From an uncultured Colwellia sp. (GTDB lineage: Bacteria > Pseudomonadota > Gammaproteobacteria > Enterobacterales > Alteromonadaceae): DNA of 40,905 nt. Positions within the stretch are counted from its first letter, which is position 1. Each line of letters opens with the position of its first letter. The translations under genes were made by a program, and so were the position numbers. The stretch spans positions 1 through 40,905 of the forward strand of contig CAJXYE010000040.1 of NCBI GenBank assembly GCA_913063325.1, in the 5' to 3' direction. Positions 32,760 through 40,905 of the stretch are shown here, in pieces. The notes beneath the pieces were generated by a model. It did not search any database, was not told the DNA's origin, and saw nothing but the letters and a program-made list of their open reading frames with translations.

Positions 32760-35141
32760 TTGAACCAAACTCCTAACAACCTAGCAGCTTTCTGTTGGTC
32801 TATTGCTGACCTTCTTCGTGGTGACTTTAAACAATCTCAATACGGTCGAATTATTCTCCCTTTTACCTTATTACGCCGCCTTGAAAGCGTTTTAGACGAA
32901 AGTAAAGATGCTGTTTTAGCAGAGCTTGATAAAATTGCACCAATGAACTTGCCTGAAGAAGCGCAGGAACAAATGTTATTGCGCGCAACAAAGTCTGCAA
33001 GCAATCCTCATGGCTTAAGTTTCTTCAATACTTCAAAAATGGATATGTCTAAACTGGGTGAGTCGGATATTAAAACTAACCTTGAAAGTTATATTCAAGA
33101 CTTTTCCAAAGACGCCCGCGAAATATTTGAATACTTCAATTTCGGAGAGTTCATTGGCCAGCTTAATGATGCTGACTTACTTTGGAAAGTAGTACAAAAA
33201 GTTAGAACAACAGACCTAAGCCCTAAAGCGATTAGTAATCACGATATGGGCCTAACCTTCGAAGAGCTAATTCGCCGCTTTGCTGAAGGTTCTAATGAAA
33301 CTGCGGGCGAACATTTTACCCCACGCGATATTGTCCGTCTCACCACTTCATTAGTGTTTATGGAAGATGATGATGCCTTAACTAAATCAGGTATTATCCG
33401 CACTATTTACGACCCTACGGCTGGTACTGGTGGTTTCCTTTCCTCTGGTATGGAATACGTACATGAATTAAATCCTCAAGCGGTAATGCGTGCTTATGGC
33501 CAAGAGCTTAACCCTGAAAGTTACGCTATCTGTAAAGCCGATATGCTAATCAAAGGGCAAGATGTTACCAATATTAAACTCGGTAATACCCTATCTAACG
33601 ATCAGCTTTACGCTGATAAGTTTGATTACATGTTATCTAACCCACCATTTGGTGTAGATTGGAAAAAAATTGAATCAATAATCAAAGCTGAAAATACCCT
33701 TAAGGGCTTTGATGGACGCTTTGGTGCAGGGTTACCAAGAGTGTCTGATGGTTCATTATTATTTTTAATGCACCTACTTAGCAAGCTACGTGACGCTTCT
33801 GAGGGCGGTGGACGTATTGGTATTATTCTTAACGGCTCTCCTTTGTTTACTGGTGGCGCAGGTTCTGGCGAATCTGAAATCCGTCGCTATATCCTTGAAG
33901 CTGATTTACTCGAAACTATCGTCGCACTACCTACCGACATGTTTTACAACACTGGTATCGCTACCTATGTATGGGTACTGTCAAATAAAAAACCTGAAGA
34001 ACGCAAAGGTAAAGTGCAACTTATCAATGGCGTAAACCTTTTTGGAAAAGTAAAATCACTGGGCTCTAAACGTAATGAAATGAGTCCAGATGACATTGCC
34101 ACTATCACTCGCAGTTTTGGAGCCTTTGAAGTGGTTGATGCAGTTACTCTTGAAGAATTAGGGTTAGATAAACCCGCAGAACAAAAAAGCAGCCGTGGTC
34201 GTCAGTCAGCTAATCCAAAAGCAGAAGCTCCTAAAACTTTCTCCAGTAAAATATTCAACACTCACGAATTTGGCTATCGCCGCATCACTATCGAACGACC
34301 ATTACGTGAAAGCTATCAATTCAGCGATGAACGTATTAATGAACTGCGTTTTGCTAATAAACCGTTAAACGCCTCTATGAAATGGCTTTATGAAACGTAT
34401 GGCTCAGTATCAGGTAAATCATGGAATGACAGCGAAACGTGTCCGTATTATGGTGTATTAACCGCGCATGAAACAGATATTCGTAAACATTTAAAAGCAC
34501 ATTTCAGTGAAGTAAAAGAAGCCAAAATAAAAGAACTATTAGACAAAAAAACATGGACTTCACAGCTACAAATTTTATTAAAAGGACGCCAACTACAAGA
34601 GCAAGTAGGCATAGAACAATGCGACGATATGAATACTTTTGACACAGTACTAAGCAAAGCCTGTAAAAATGGGTCTATTAAATTAGACTCTAAAGAGAAA
34701 AAGCTAATTACTGCAGCTGTTAGTTGGAAAAACCCAACAGCTGAAAAGGTCATCAAGAAGGTTCACAAAATTGCCCCTGATCCTCTCTACGGTTTGTTTG
34801 AAGAGAGTGGTGGTGCAGGCAACGGCAAAAGAGTATTGGAATATAAAACGGACGGTGACTTACGTGATAACGAAAACGTAGCCCTTGACCCGTCAAAATC
34901 GGTCAATGCACTCAACGAAGCCTATTTCAGCAAAGAAGTGCAGCCCCATGTACCTGATGCCTGGATAGATGCCAATAAAAAAGATGATAAAGATCAAGAA
35001 ATCGGAATCGTCGGTTATGAAATCCCCTTTAACCGTCATTTTTATCAGTATCAACCACCTAGAGATTTAATTGATATTGATGCAGATTTAGATGCGGTTA
35101 GTGCAGATATTATGAATTTGCTGCAAGAGGTGCATTCATAA
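32760..35141 (+). CDS. hsdM: Type I restriction-modification methyltransferase subunit HsdM
   Basis: HsdM methylates adenine (N6) in the asymmetric target set by HsdS, protecting host DNA. From TTG 32760 ([21 protein letters not shown]) it has 793 residues; an in-frame TTG at 32748 adds four. There is an N-terminal HsdM helical domain at about 5-140; [11 protein letters not shown] near 180; SAM-binding motif DPTAGTGGF at 218-226; catalytic NPPF at 294-297. The catalytic core ends near 490, so about 300 residues of C-terminal extension follow (from roughly [16 protein letters not shown] onward); this long form is known but less common than the roughly 500-residue type. The stop overlaps hsdS by one base (TAATG). 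Confidence 0.95.
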   Translation: MNQTPNNLAAFCWSIADLLRGDFKQSQYGRIILPFTLLRRLESVLDESKDAVLAELDKIAPMNLPEEAQEQMLLRATKSASNPHGLSFFNTSKMDMSKLGESDIKTNLESYIQDFSKDAREIFEYFNFGEFIGQLNDADLLWKVVQKVRTTDLSPKAISNHDMGLTFEELIRRFAEGSNETAGEHFTPRDIVRLTTSLVFMEDDDALTKSGIIRTIYDPTAGTGGFLSSGMEYVHELNPQAVMRAYGQELNPESYAICKADMLIKGQDVTNIKLGNTLSNDQLYADKFDYMLSNPPFGVDWKKIESIIKAENTLKGFDGRFGAGLPRVSDGSLLFLMHLLSKLRDASEGGGRIGIILNGSPLFTGGAGSGESEIRRYILEADLLETIVALPTDMFYNTGIATYVWVLSNKKPEERKGKVQLINGVNLFGKVKSLGSKRNEMSPDDIATITRSFGAFEVVDAVTLEELGLDKPAEQKSSRGRQSANPKAEAPKTFSSKIFNTHEFGYRRITIERPLRESYQFSDERINELRFANKPLNASMKWLYETYGSVSGKSWNDSETCPYYGVLTAHETDIRKHLKAHFSEVKEAKIKELLDKKTWTSQLQILLKGRQLQEQVGIEQCDDMNTFDTVLSKACKNGSIKLDSKEKKLITAAVSWKNPTAEKVIKKVHKIAPDPLYGLFEESGGAGNGKRVLEYKTDGDLRDNENVALDPSKSVNALNEAYFSKEVQPHVPDAWIDANKKDDKDQEIGIVGYEIPFNRHFYQYQPPRDLIDIDADLDAVSADIMNLLQEVHS

Positions 35142-36484
35142 TGGCGGGGAAATTTCAGCCTTACTCAGACTACAAAGACTCAGGAGTAGATTGGTTAGGG
35201 GGCATACCTTCTCATTGGGATTGTATCAAGCTTAAATATGTTGCTGAACTTGAAGGTAATAAAATTGAATCCGATTCAATTCATAAATATGTAGGAATGG
35301 AGAATGTTGAATCATGGACAGGAAAGTATCTTAAGAAGCAAGATGCTCAGACAGAAGGCTTGTCGACTTCCTTTTCTAGCGGTGATGTTTTATTCGGAAA
35401 GTTGAGACCATATCTGGCAAAGTCATGGCTAGCTGATTTTTCTGGGATCTGCTCCTCAGAATTCCTAGTTTTAAGAAGTGAAAAGGTGAGTCCTAAATTT
35501 CTTAATTATTACTCATTAACAGAAGAATTCATTAAGCAGGTTGATTCTTCAACCTATGGTTCGAAAATGCCAAGAGCGAGTTGGGACTTTATAAGCTTAA
35601 TGAGGGTTCCTGTTCCAACTGATAATGATTCAGAAAAAATAGGCAACTTCCTCGACCACGAAACCGCCAAAATAGACACCCTAATAGACAAGCAACAACA
35701 GCTGATTAAACTGCTAAAAGAAAAACGGCAAGCCGTGATCAGCCATGCAGTCACCAAAGGTCTCAACTCCAAAGCCCTAATGCACGATCCATGTGTTGAA
35801 TGGTTTAATGAACTTCCTCAGCATTGGAAGGTTAGTAAGCTTGGCTATCATGCAAAGATTTCTAATGGTGCTACCCCTTCTCGTGAAAACATGGCTTTTT
35901 GGGAAAAAGGAAATATTGCCTGGCTGAATAGTTCAAAAGTAAATGATGTGCGTATCACTAAAGCTGATCAGTTCATTACAGCCATAGCCCTTAACCAGAC
36001 TAGTGTTCGACAAGTGAAAAAACATGATATTGTAATAGCTATTACTGGAGAGGGGCAAACTAGAGGGCGTGTTGCCATATGCATGATTGACGCAACAATT
36101 AACCAGCATTTAGCTGCCATTTCAATTACCGATAAGTTGTTAAATTTTGAATTTCTATTTTATTATCTTGTAAGTCAATATGAGAGAATTAGATATGAAT
36201 CTTCTGGTGCAGGTAGTACAAAGGGAGCAATTACATGCGCAGATATCATTTCATTTCCGATAGTCATCCCTTCAGAAAAAGAACAACTGGAAATTAACAA
36301 TTACATTGTCAATACAGGTAACAAACTAGATTCGCTAATTCAACTTGCAGTTGATCAAGTCAAATTATTAGCAGAACGTCGCTCAGCCCTAATATCAGCA
36401 GCCGTTACGGGAAAAATCGATGTTAGAAATTGGCAAGTTCCACAAGCAAAAAGTAGCTCTACAACTGAAGGAATTAATGCATGA
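35141..36484 (+). CDS. hsdS: Type I restriction-modification specificity subunit HsdS
   Basis: HsdS recognises the bipartite DNA target for both methylation and cleavage. The product has 447 residues with two target-recognition domains: TRD1 about 18-165, opening DSGVDWLGGIPSHWD, and TRD2 about 222-375, opening CVEWFNELPQHWKVSKLG. Each is followed by a conserved helical spacer: KIDTLIDKQQQLIKLLKEKR at about 177-196 and LIQLAVDQVKLLAERRSAL near 402. The two TRDs differ, as expected for a two-part site. It overlaps hsdM by one base and the next gene by four (ATGA). Confidence 0.95.
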   Translation: MAGKFQPYSDYKDSGVDWLGGIPSHWDCIKLKYVAELEGNKIESDSIHKYVGMENVESWTGKYLKKQDAQTEGLSTSFSSGDVLFGKLRPYLAKSWLADFSGICSSEFLVLRSEKVSPKFLNYYSLTEEFIKQVDSSTYGSKMPRASWDFISLMRVPVPTDNDSEKIGNFLDHETAKIDTLIDKQQQLIKLLKEKRQAVISHAVTKGLNSKALMHDPCVEWFNELPQHWKVSKLGYHAKISNGATPSRENMAFWEKGNIAWLNSSKVNDVRITKADQFITAIALNQTSVRQVKKHDIVIAITGEGQTRGRVAICMIDATINQHLAAISITDKLLNFEFLFYYLVSQYERIRYESSGAGSTKGAITCADIISFPIVIPSEKEQLEINNYIVNTGNKLDSLIQLAVDQVKLLAERRSALISAAVTGKIDVRNWQVPQAKSSSTTEGINA

Positions 36485-37317
36485 GTCGTGTAGGGTCAAT
36501 TACAAAATTCATTGAACAGATTGGAAAAATAGAATCAAGAAAAGGATATACACTATTTTATCGAGGTCACTCTAATGAATCTTATGAATCAATTCCCTCT
36601 GTGTTTCGAAAAATTGAAAATGATAGTTCGACAGGGTTCTTTTCAGACAAAGAAGATTCTTTATTTAAAAATATGGTAATGCAATGCCCTCAAGAGTTTA
36701 TAGGTTGTTATTCAACCCTTGAGTACTTAGTGAAAATGCAACATTACGGTTTACCAACTCGTTTATTAGATTTAACGACCAACCCTTTAGTGGCGCTTTA
36801 TTTCGCTTGTTGCTCACATTACGGGAAAGGTGGCAAAAATGGTGAAATATTAGTATATGAAGTACCCAACGAGGATATTAAATTTTTCAATAGTGATACA
36901 GCTGCAGTAATTGGTAATTTAGCGAAAATGCCTAGAAATTTTCAATACCAGAAAGATAGAGGTCGTTTTTTACATGAAATACAGGCTGAAAAACCATACT
37001 TTAAAGATGAAATTGATATAGGCCATTTATCTTCTGTGCAATGCGTAAAAGCTAAACTCGATAACCGACGCATTACTCAACAAAGTGGTGCCTTTTTTAT
37101 ATTTGGAATGGGTGATGCTATAAACCTTCCCGCAAAAATACCTTATCCGTATATTTGCAAAAGAGATAATACACCAGTAACCATTGGCATCTCACAGACT
37201 AACAAAAAAAAGATGCTTACTGAATTGGCTGAATTATCAATTTCTGAGGCATCACTATTTCCTGAAATAGACAGTGTTGCTCGTCACCTTAAAAATCAAG
37301 TTGTGGAAGCATTATAA
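36481..37317 (+). CDS. FRG domain protein
   Basis: The FRG domain is named for its F/Y-R-G motif and occurs in many defence loci; its biochemical activity is not established. The product has 278 residues. The motif FYRGHSNESYESIPSVFR starts near residue 26 (YRG 27-29), and the second signature, MQHYGLPTRLLDLTTNPLVA at 86-105 followed by LYFAC, is typical. The remainder gives no further domain. The start is the ATG of an ATGA overlap with hsdS, so it is translated with the RM genes and is part of the operon rather than a chance neighbour. Confidence 0.88.
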   Translation: MSRVGSITKFIEQIGKIESRKGYTLFYRGHSNESYESIPSVFRKIENDSSTGFFSDKEDSLFKNMVMQCPQEFIGCYSTLEYLVKMQHYGLPTRLLDLTTNPLVALYFACCSHYGKGGKNGEILVYEVPNEDIKFFNSDTAAVIGNLAKMPRNFQYQKDRGRFLHEIQAEKPYFKDEIDIGHLSSVQCVKAKLDNRRITQQSGAFFIFGMGDAINLPAKIPYPYICKRDNTPVTIGISQTNKKKMLTELAELSISEASLFPEIDSVARHLKNQVVEAL

Positions 37318-37360
37318 GTATTGTGTCTACCGGAATATTAAATATAAAAGGATTTACCTC

Positions 37361-38242
37361 GTGAACACTAGCAAATGGAAATCAATTTTAGGCTTCGTCA
37401 CCTTAGAAAAATACCCCAATATCCCCTGCCCTTATTGCCATCAAGAAACATTAAATTTTGATAAAGGCAGTATTGTTAGCCGCGAGGTGTCTGAAAACTA
37501 TAAAAAAATGGCTTCACGTCACTTCAATATTGAGCAAAACAAACAAAAAGATGAAAGTTTAGAGCAAGGCAAGCTTATTAAAGATATGTGGGACACTAAC
37601 TCACTATTAGGTGTGTTGGGGGCTGTTGGTTACGCCATATACCAAGTGGCAAAACCTAGTTATCATTTTTGTAAATTTACTGCCTTTATGACTTGCGCCA
37701 GCTGTAATGACAATGTTTCCGTAATAGGATTATCTCAAGAACATACAAAAAAAACAGATAATGAAAAACAATTACCTCCTTTGTATAAAATAGAGCAATT
37801 TTCAGTACCTGTGCCCATGTTTGAAATTAGCTCTACAGTTCCCGTATCAATACAGTTTGAATTATTCGGTGCGTTTAGTTACTTCCATATTGATACTAAC
37901 TCATCTGCCAGTAAATTGAGAAGAGCAATCGAAAAGTTCTGTAGTGAATTAGGTATGAAGCCGAATACTCTTGCTCGACAAATAAAAGAATTGGAAACAA
38001 AATATCCAACAGAAGCCGATTTTCTAAATACATTACGTTTAGTGGGTAACGAAGGTACGCATTCTGATAACGTCAATGAAGATGATTTATTGCTGGCGTT
38101 TGATATTGTTGAAGAGGTATTAGCTATATTCCCACGCTTAGAGACATTAGAACGCTTAAAAGCACCGCAGGCGAAATTAGAGGACAAGTTCGATAAGAAG
38201 AAAGCACGAACTGAAGCTGAAACACTAGAACATGAGAAATAA
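37361..38242 (+). CDS. Zinc-ribbon DUF4145 protein
   Basis: The product has 293 residues from GTG 37361, which has AAAGGA eight bases upstream; an earlier reading from 37274 would overlap the FRG gene and add an unlikely N-terminus. Cys23/Cys26 (CPYC) and Cys112/Cys115 (CASC) form a split zinc ribbon. The DUF4145 region at about 165-260 shows LRRAIEKF (186-193) and LRLVGNEGTHS (225-235). The C-terminus is a charged helix. DUF4145 proteins recur in restriction and other defence loci, sometimes fused to nucleases, but their function is unknown. Located 43 bases after the FRG gene. Confidence 0.8.
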   Translation: MNTSKWKSILGFVTLEKYPNIPCPYCHQETLNFDKGSIVSREVSENYKKMASRHFNIEQNKQKDESLEQGKLIKDMWDTNSLLGVLGAVGYAIYQVAKPSYHFCKFTAFMTCASCNDNVSVIGLSQEHTKKTDNEKQLPPLYKIEQFSVPVPMFEISSTVPVSIQFELFGAFSYFHIDTNSSASKLRRAIEKFCSELGMKPNTLARQIKELETKYPTEADFLNTLRLVGNEGTHSDNVNEDDLLLAFDIVEEVLAIFPRLETLERLKAPQAKLEDKFDKKKARTEAETLEHEK

Positions 38243-38253
38243 CGGAGTAATTA

Positions 38254-39291
38254 ATGAGTGATGACTTAATGCCCGAAGCACCTAAGGGTGAGTTTATTTT
38301 ATTTAATAGTACTGATGGCAGTACTAAGGTTGAATGTCGTTTTGAGTCTGACAGCTTATGGCTTACTCAAGCATTAATCGCTGAGCTATACCAAAAGGGT
38401 GTGCCGACCATTAATGAGCATTTATCTAATATTTATAGCGATGGTGAAATTGAACAAAACGCAACCATTCGGAAATTCCGAATAGTTCGACAAGAAGGCT
38501 CTAGGCAAGTAACAAGAGAAATAGAACACTACAGTTTGGAAGCGATTCTTGCGGTTGGATATCGAGTTAGATCTAAAGAAGGTATTCAATTCAGGCAGTG
38601 GGCAACAAAAACCTTACAAGCATATTTAGTTAAAGGTTTTGTTATTGATGATGAACGCTTAAAACAACCTGAAAATAGTCAGTACTTTGAAGAATTACTG
38701 AATACTATTCGTGATATTCGTTCTTCAGAAAAACTGTTTTACCGCAAAGTGTGTGATATTTTCGCAACCAGTATCGATTACGACGGTAAAACTCAGCAAA
38801 GTTTTAATTTTTTTGCGCAAGTACAAAATAAAATGCATTGGGCTGCCCATGGTCATACCGCAGCTGAAATAGTCCATCTTCGTATTGACGCCCGCAAACC
38901 GCATTTAGGGTTAACCAATTATGCGGGCATTACTTCAGGAAAAGAGCCAACCCGTAAAGAAGTCATTGTGGGTAAAAATTATTTAGCTGAAGATGAGTTG
39001 GAAACTTTAAACCGTTTAGTCACGTCTTACTTAGAATTTGCTGAGCTGCAGGCTCGCAATGGTAAGCTAATGAAAATGGTTGATTGGGCGAATAAGTTAG
39101 ATGACTTTCTTAAGTTAAGTGATTTTAACGTTCTAAGCCATAAAGGCAAGATATCGACAGAGCAGGTAAAACAAAAAGCCAAGCAAGAATATGACAAATT
39201 TAGACGAGTGATTGACTTAAAGCCAACACAAGTTGATAGAGACTTAGCTGCTGCCGTGAAAACGTTAACTAATAAAAAACCGAATAAATAA
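38254..39291 (+). CDS. rhuM: RhuM family protein
   Basis: The product has 345 residues of the RhuM family, first named from a Salmonella pathogenicity island and often found inside type I restriction loci; its activity is unknown. The conserved N-terminal part is clear: TDGSTKVECRFESDSLWLTQ, then YQKGVPTINEHLSNIYSDGE, IRKFRIVRQEGSRQVTREIE and HYSLEAILAVGYRVRSKEGI, followed by FRQWATKTLQAYLVKGFVID. This resembles the KilA-N/Bro-like virulence fold and suggests nucleic-acid binding. A Fic-like C-terminal part is not evident. It begins 11 bases after the DUF4145 gene and ends 28 bases before hsdR, in the same operon. Confidence 0.88.
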   Translation: MSDDLMPEAPKGEFILFNSTDGSTKVECRFESDSLWLTQALIAELYQKGVPTINEHLSNIYSDGEIEQNATIRKFRIVRQEGSRQVTREIEHYSLEAILAVGYRVRSKEGIQFRQWATKTLQAYLVKGFVIDDERLKQPENSQYFEELLNTIRDIRSSEKLFYRKVCDIFATSIDYDGKTQQSFNFFAQVQNKMHWAAHGHTAAEIVHLRIDARKPHLGLTNYAGITSGKEPTRKEVIVGKNYLAEDELETLNRLVTSYLEFAELQARNGKLMKMVDWANKLDDFLKLSDFNVLSHKGKISTEQVKQKAKQEYDKFRRVIDLKPTQVDRDLAAAVKTLTNKKPNK

Positions 39292-39319
39292 GAATAAGCA
39301 CAAGGAAGTAGGGATAAAA

Positions 39320-40905
39320 ATGAGTAACAAAACACAAGAAGTGGTTTTTCAAAACGATATGATACGCCAGCTAGTATCTAATGGTTGGTTGCTAGGGAAA
39401 CCTGAAAAATACAATCGTGAGTTAGCCTTATATGAAGAGGATGTGTTGGGTTTTGTAAAAGATACTCAGGATACTCAATGGCAAAAGTTTTGTGCGCTCT
39501 ACCCTACCAACCCAGAGCAAAAATTTTTAGAACGTGTTGCCTCACAGCTAAATAAAGCTGACCCGAATGCGGCTAATAAAGATATGCGTACTTTTGGTAC
39601 GCTAGGTGTTTTACGCCATGAAATACGTGACCGAGGTACGCGTTTCAGTTTATGCCAGTTCAAACCTGAGCATGATTTAAACCCTGATACGCTGGCGCGT
39701 TACAAAAAGAATCGATTACGTGTAGTGCCTGAGCTAGTTTACTCTCCTTGGGCAACAGACGAACATGAAGCTGAAAATGGTGTTAAAGCGAAGAAGTGGC
39801 GCATAGATTTAGTTCTATTTGTTAATGGCCTGCCCATAGCAACGCTTGAACTTAAATCAGAGTTTAAACAAGCCGTTCAAAACGCCATTAAACAATATAA
39901 GACCACGCGCTTTTCTATAGACCCTGCCACTAAAAAGCCTGAACCATTGTTAACCTTTAAGCGCGGCGCATTGGTACATTTTGCTGTGAGCCAATATGAA
40001 GTGTATATGGCTACGCGATTAGAAGGGAATGATACTTATTTCTTACCTTTTAACAAGGGAACAAGTGAAGGCGGTGCGGGTAATGATGTACCTGAAGATA
40101 TTAATCAATACGCCACTGACTATTTATGGAATGAGGTATTACAGCCTGATAACTTATTAAATATTTTGGCTCGCTTTGTCCATTTACAAATAGAAGAAAA
40201 GGAAGACTGGGAAGGCCGTAAATACAAAAAAGAGACATTGATTTTCCCGCGTTATCATCAGTGGGATGTTGTTAGTAAACTAGTGAATGCTGCTCGTACT
40301 GAAGGGCCTGGTCATAAATACTTAATACAGCATAGCGCTGGTTCAGGTAAATCAAACTCTATTGCTTGGTCCGCACATCAACTATCTGCAATTCATACCG
40401 ACCAAGGTAACAAGCTTTTTGACTCTGTCATCGTTGTCACTGATAGAACGGTACTTGATGACCAACTACAAGAAACAATATCTCAATTTACTTCAGTAGA
40501 AGGTATGGTAGGCAGAATAAACCGTGACGAAGGAAATGGTTCTAAATCAGAAAAGCTTGCTGGCGCTCTAGAAAATTCACAGCCAATTATTATCGTAACC
40601 ATTCAAACCTTTCCTTTTGTTTTAAAAGCCATTGAAAACAGTGTTAGTTTAAAAGAACGAAACTATGTGGTTATTGCAGATGAAGCTCATAGCTCACAAA
40701 CAGGTAGTACTGCTCGCCAGCTAAAAGAAGTATTAATGATTGATGGTTCTTTACATGGAAAATACGCTGATGAAGAGCTCACTACCGAAGATATTTTAGA
40801 TGCTACGGTGGCTTCACGTCGCGCCTCTAGTAACTTAAGCTACTTGGCGTTTACCGCAACACCTAAAACCAAAACACTTGAACTCTTTGGCCGTTTACCT
40901 AAGCC
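39320..40905 (+). CDS. hsdR: Type I restriction endonuclease subunit HsdR (3' end beyond window)
   Basis: HsdR is the motor and nuclease of the type I complex: it translocates DNA with ATP and cleaves far from the target. The frame is open from ATG 39320 to the right edge, about 528 residues of an expected 1000 or so. The PD-(D/E)xK nuclease appears as Asp163 (WRIDLVLF) and Glu177-Leu-Lys179 (TLELKSEF). Helicase motif I, SAGSGKS, is at 339-345; VVTDRTVLDDQ (motif Ia) and DEAH at 454-457 (motif II) follow, with AFTATP-like motif III (LAFTATPKTKT) near the edge. All visible motifs are intact. AGGGATAAAA precedes the ATG. Last gene visible in the RM operon. Confidence 0.95.
   Translation, partial: MSNKTQEVVFQNDMIRQLVSNGWLLGKPEKYNRELALYEEDVLGFVKDTQDTQWQKFCALYPTNPEQKFLERVASQLNKADPNAANKDMRTFGTLGVLRHEIRDRGTRFSLCQFKPEHDLNPDTLARYKKNRLRVVPELVYSPWATDEHEAENGVKAKKWRIDLVLFVNGLPIATLELKSEFKQAVQNAIKQYKTTRFSIDPATKKPEPLLTFKRGALVHFAVSQYEVYMATRLEGNDTYFLPFNKGTSEGGAGNDVPEDINQYATDYLWNEVLQPDNLLNILARFVHLQIEEKEDWEGRKYKKETLIFPRYHQWDVVSKLVNAARTEGPGHKYLIQHSAGSGKSNSIAWSAHQLSAIHTDQGNKLFDSVIVVTDRTVLDDQLQETISQFTSVEGMVGRINRDEGNGSKSEKLAGALENSQPIIIVTIQTFPFVLKAIENSVSLKERNYVVIADEAHSSQTGSTARQLKEVLMIDGSLHGKYADEELTTEDILDATVASRRASSNLSYLAFTATPKTKTLELFGRLPK

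Noticed and set aside
37274..37360. N-terminal extension of the DUF4145 protein overlapping the FRG gene
   Set aside because: The residues look like translated non-coding sequence, and a GTG with a good ribosome site lies just downstream.

Overview
The window looks like chromosome of a marine gammaproteobacterium in the Alteromonadales, most likely Colwellia or a close relative. The evidence is AT-rich DNA, proteobacterial housekeeping genes (plsB, ubiC/ubiA, glpE/glpG, tdh/kbl, waaA/kdkA, rph/pyrE, yicC) with gammaproteobacterial lengths and motifs, and short palindromic intergenic repeats of the kind common in that order. The genus is inferred, not proven.

Core region, about 1-27390. plsB (membrane phospholipid synthesis) is followed by a terminator and an unknown anchored protein. 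A minus-strand TRAP operon (dctP, then dctQ-dctM) probably imports 2-oxoacids or similar carboxylates; a hairpin separates the binding-protein gene from the permease genes. Next comes a two-gene signalling unit: a FIST sensor protein and a GGDEF-EAL protein with a degenerate GGDQF site and an intact EAL domain. ubiC and ubiA (ubiquinone synthesis) follow on the minus strand, separated by a MITE-like repeat. Then come a FliL-like secreted protein, glpE-glpG, the threonine-degradation operon kbl-tdh with a divergent Lrp/AsnC regulator, a second MITE-like element, the Kdo genes waaA-kdkA with a small secreted protein, a periplasmic alpha/beta hydrolase, and rph-pyrE. Between rph and yicC lies a four-gene redox module: a thioredoxin-like protein, a twin-arginine small subunit, a GMC flavoprotein dehydrogenase and a DM13 lipoprotein.

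Integrated element, about 27390 to the right edge. Immediately after the yicC terminator a P4-type tyrosine integrase begins a genomic island that is not complete in this window. It carries an unknown 286-residue protein, two tandem AlpA-type regulators behind a 17-bp palindrome, a YfjJ/YagK-like HUH replication protein, and two small unknown proteins separated by a perfect 30-bp palindrome. This is the layout of a small satellite or integrative element with its own replication and control genes.

The cargo starts at about 32760. It is a type I restriction-modification operon, hsdM-hsdS-[FRG]-[zinc-ribbon DUF4145]-[RhuM]-hsdR, tightly spaced or overlapping, with hsdR cut by the window edge. 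The three genes between hsdS and hsdR are the best candidate here for a poorly described composite defence system. No tRNA, rRNA or CRISPR array was found.
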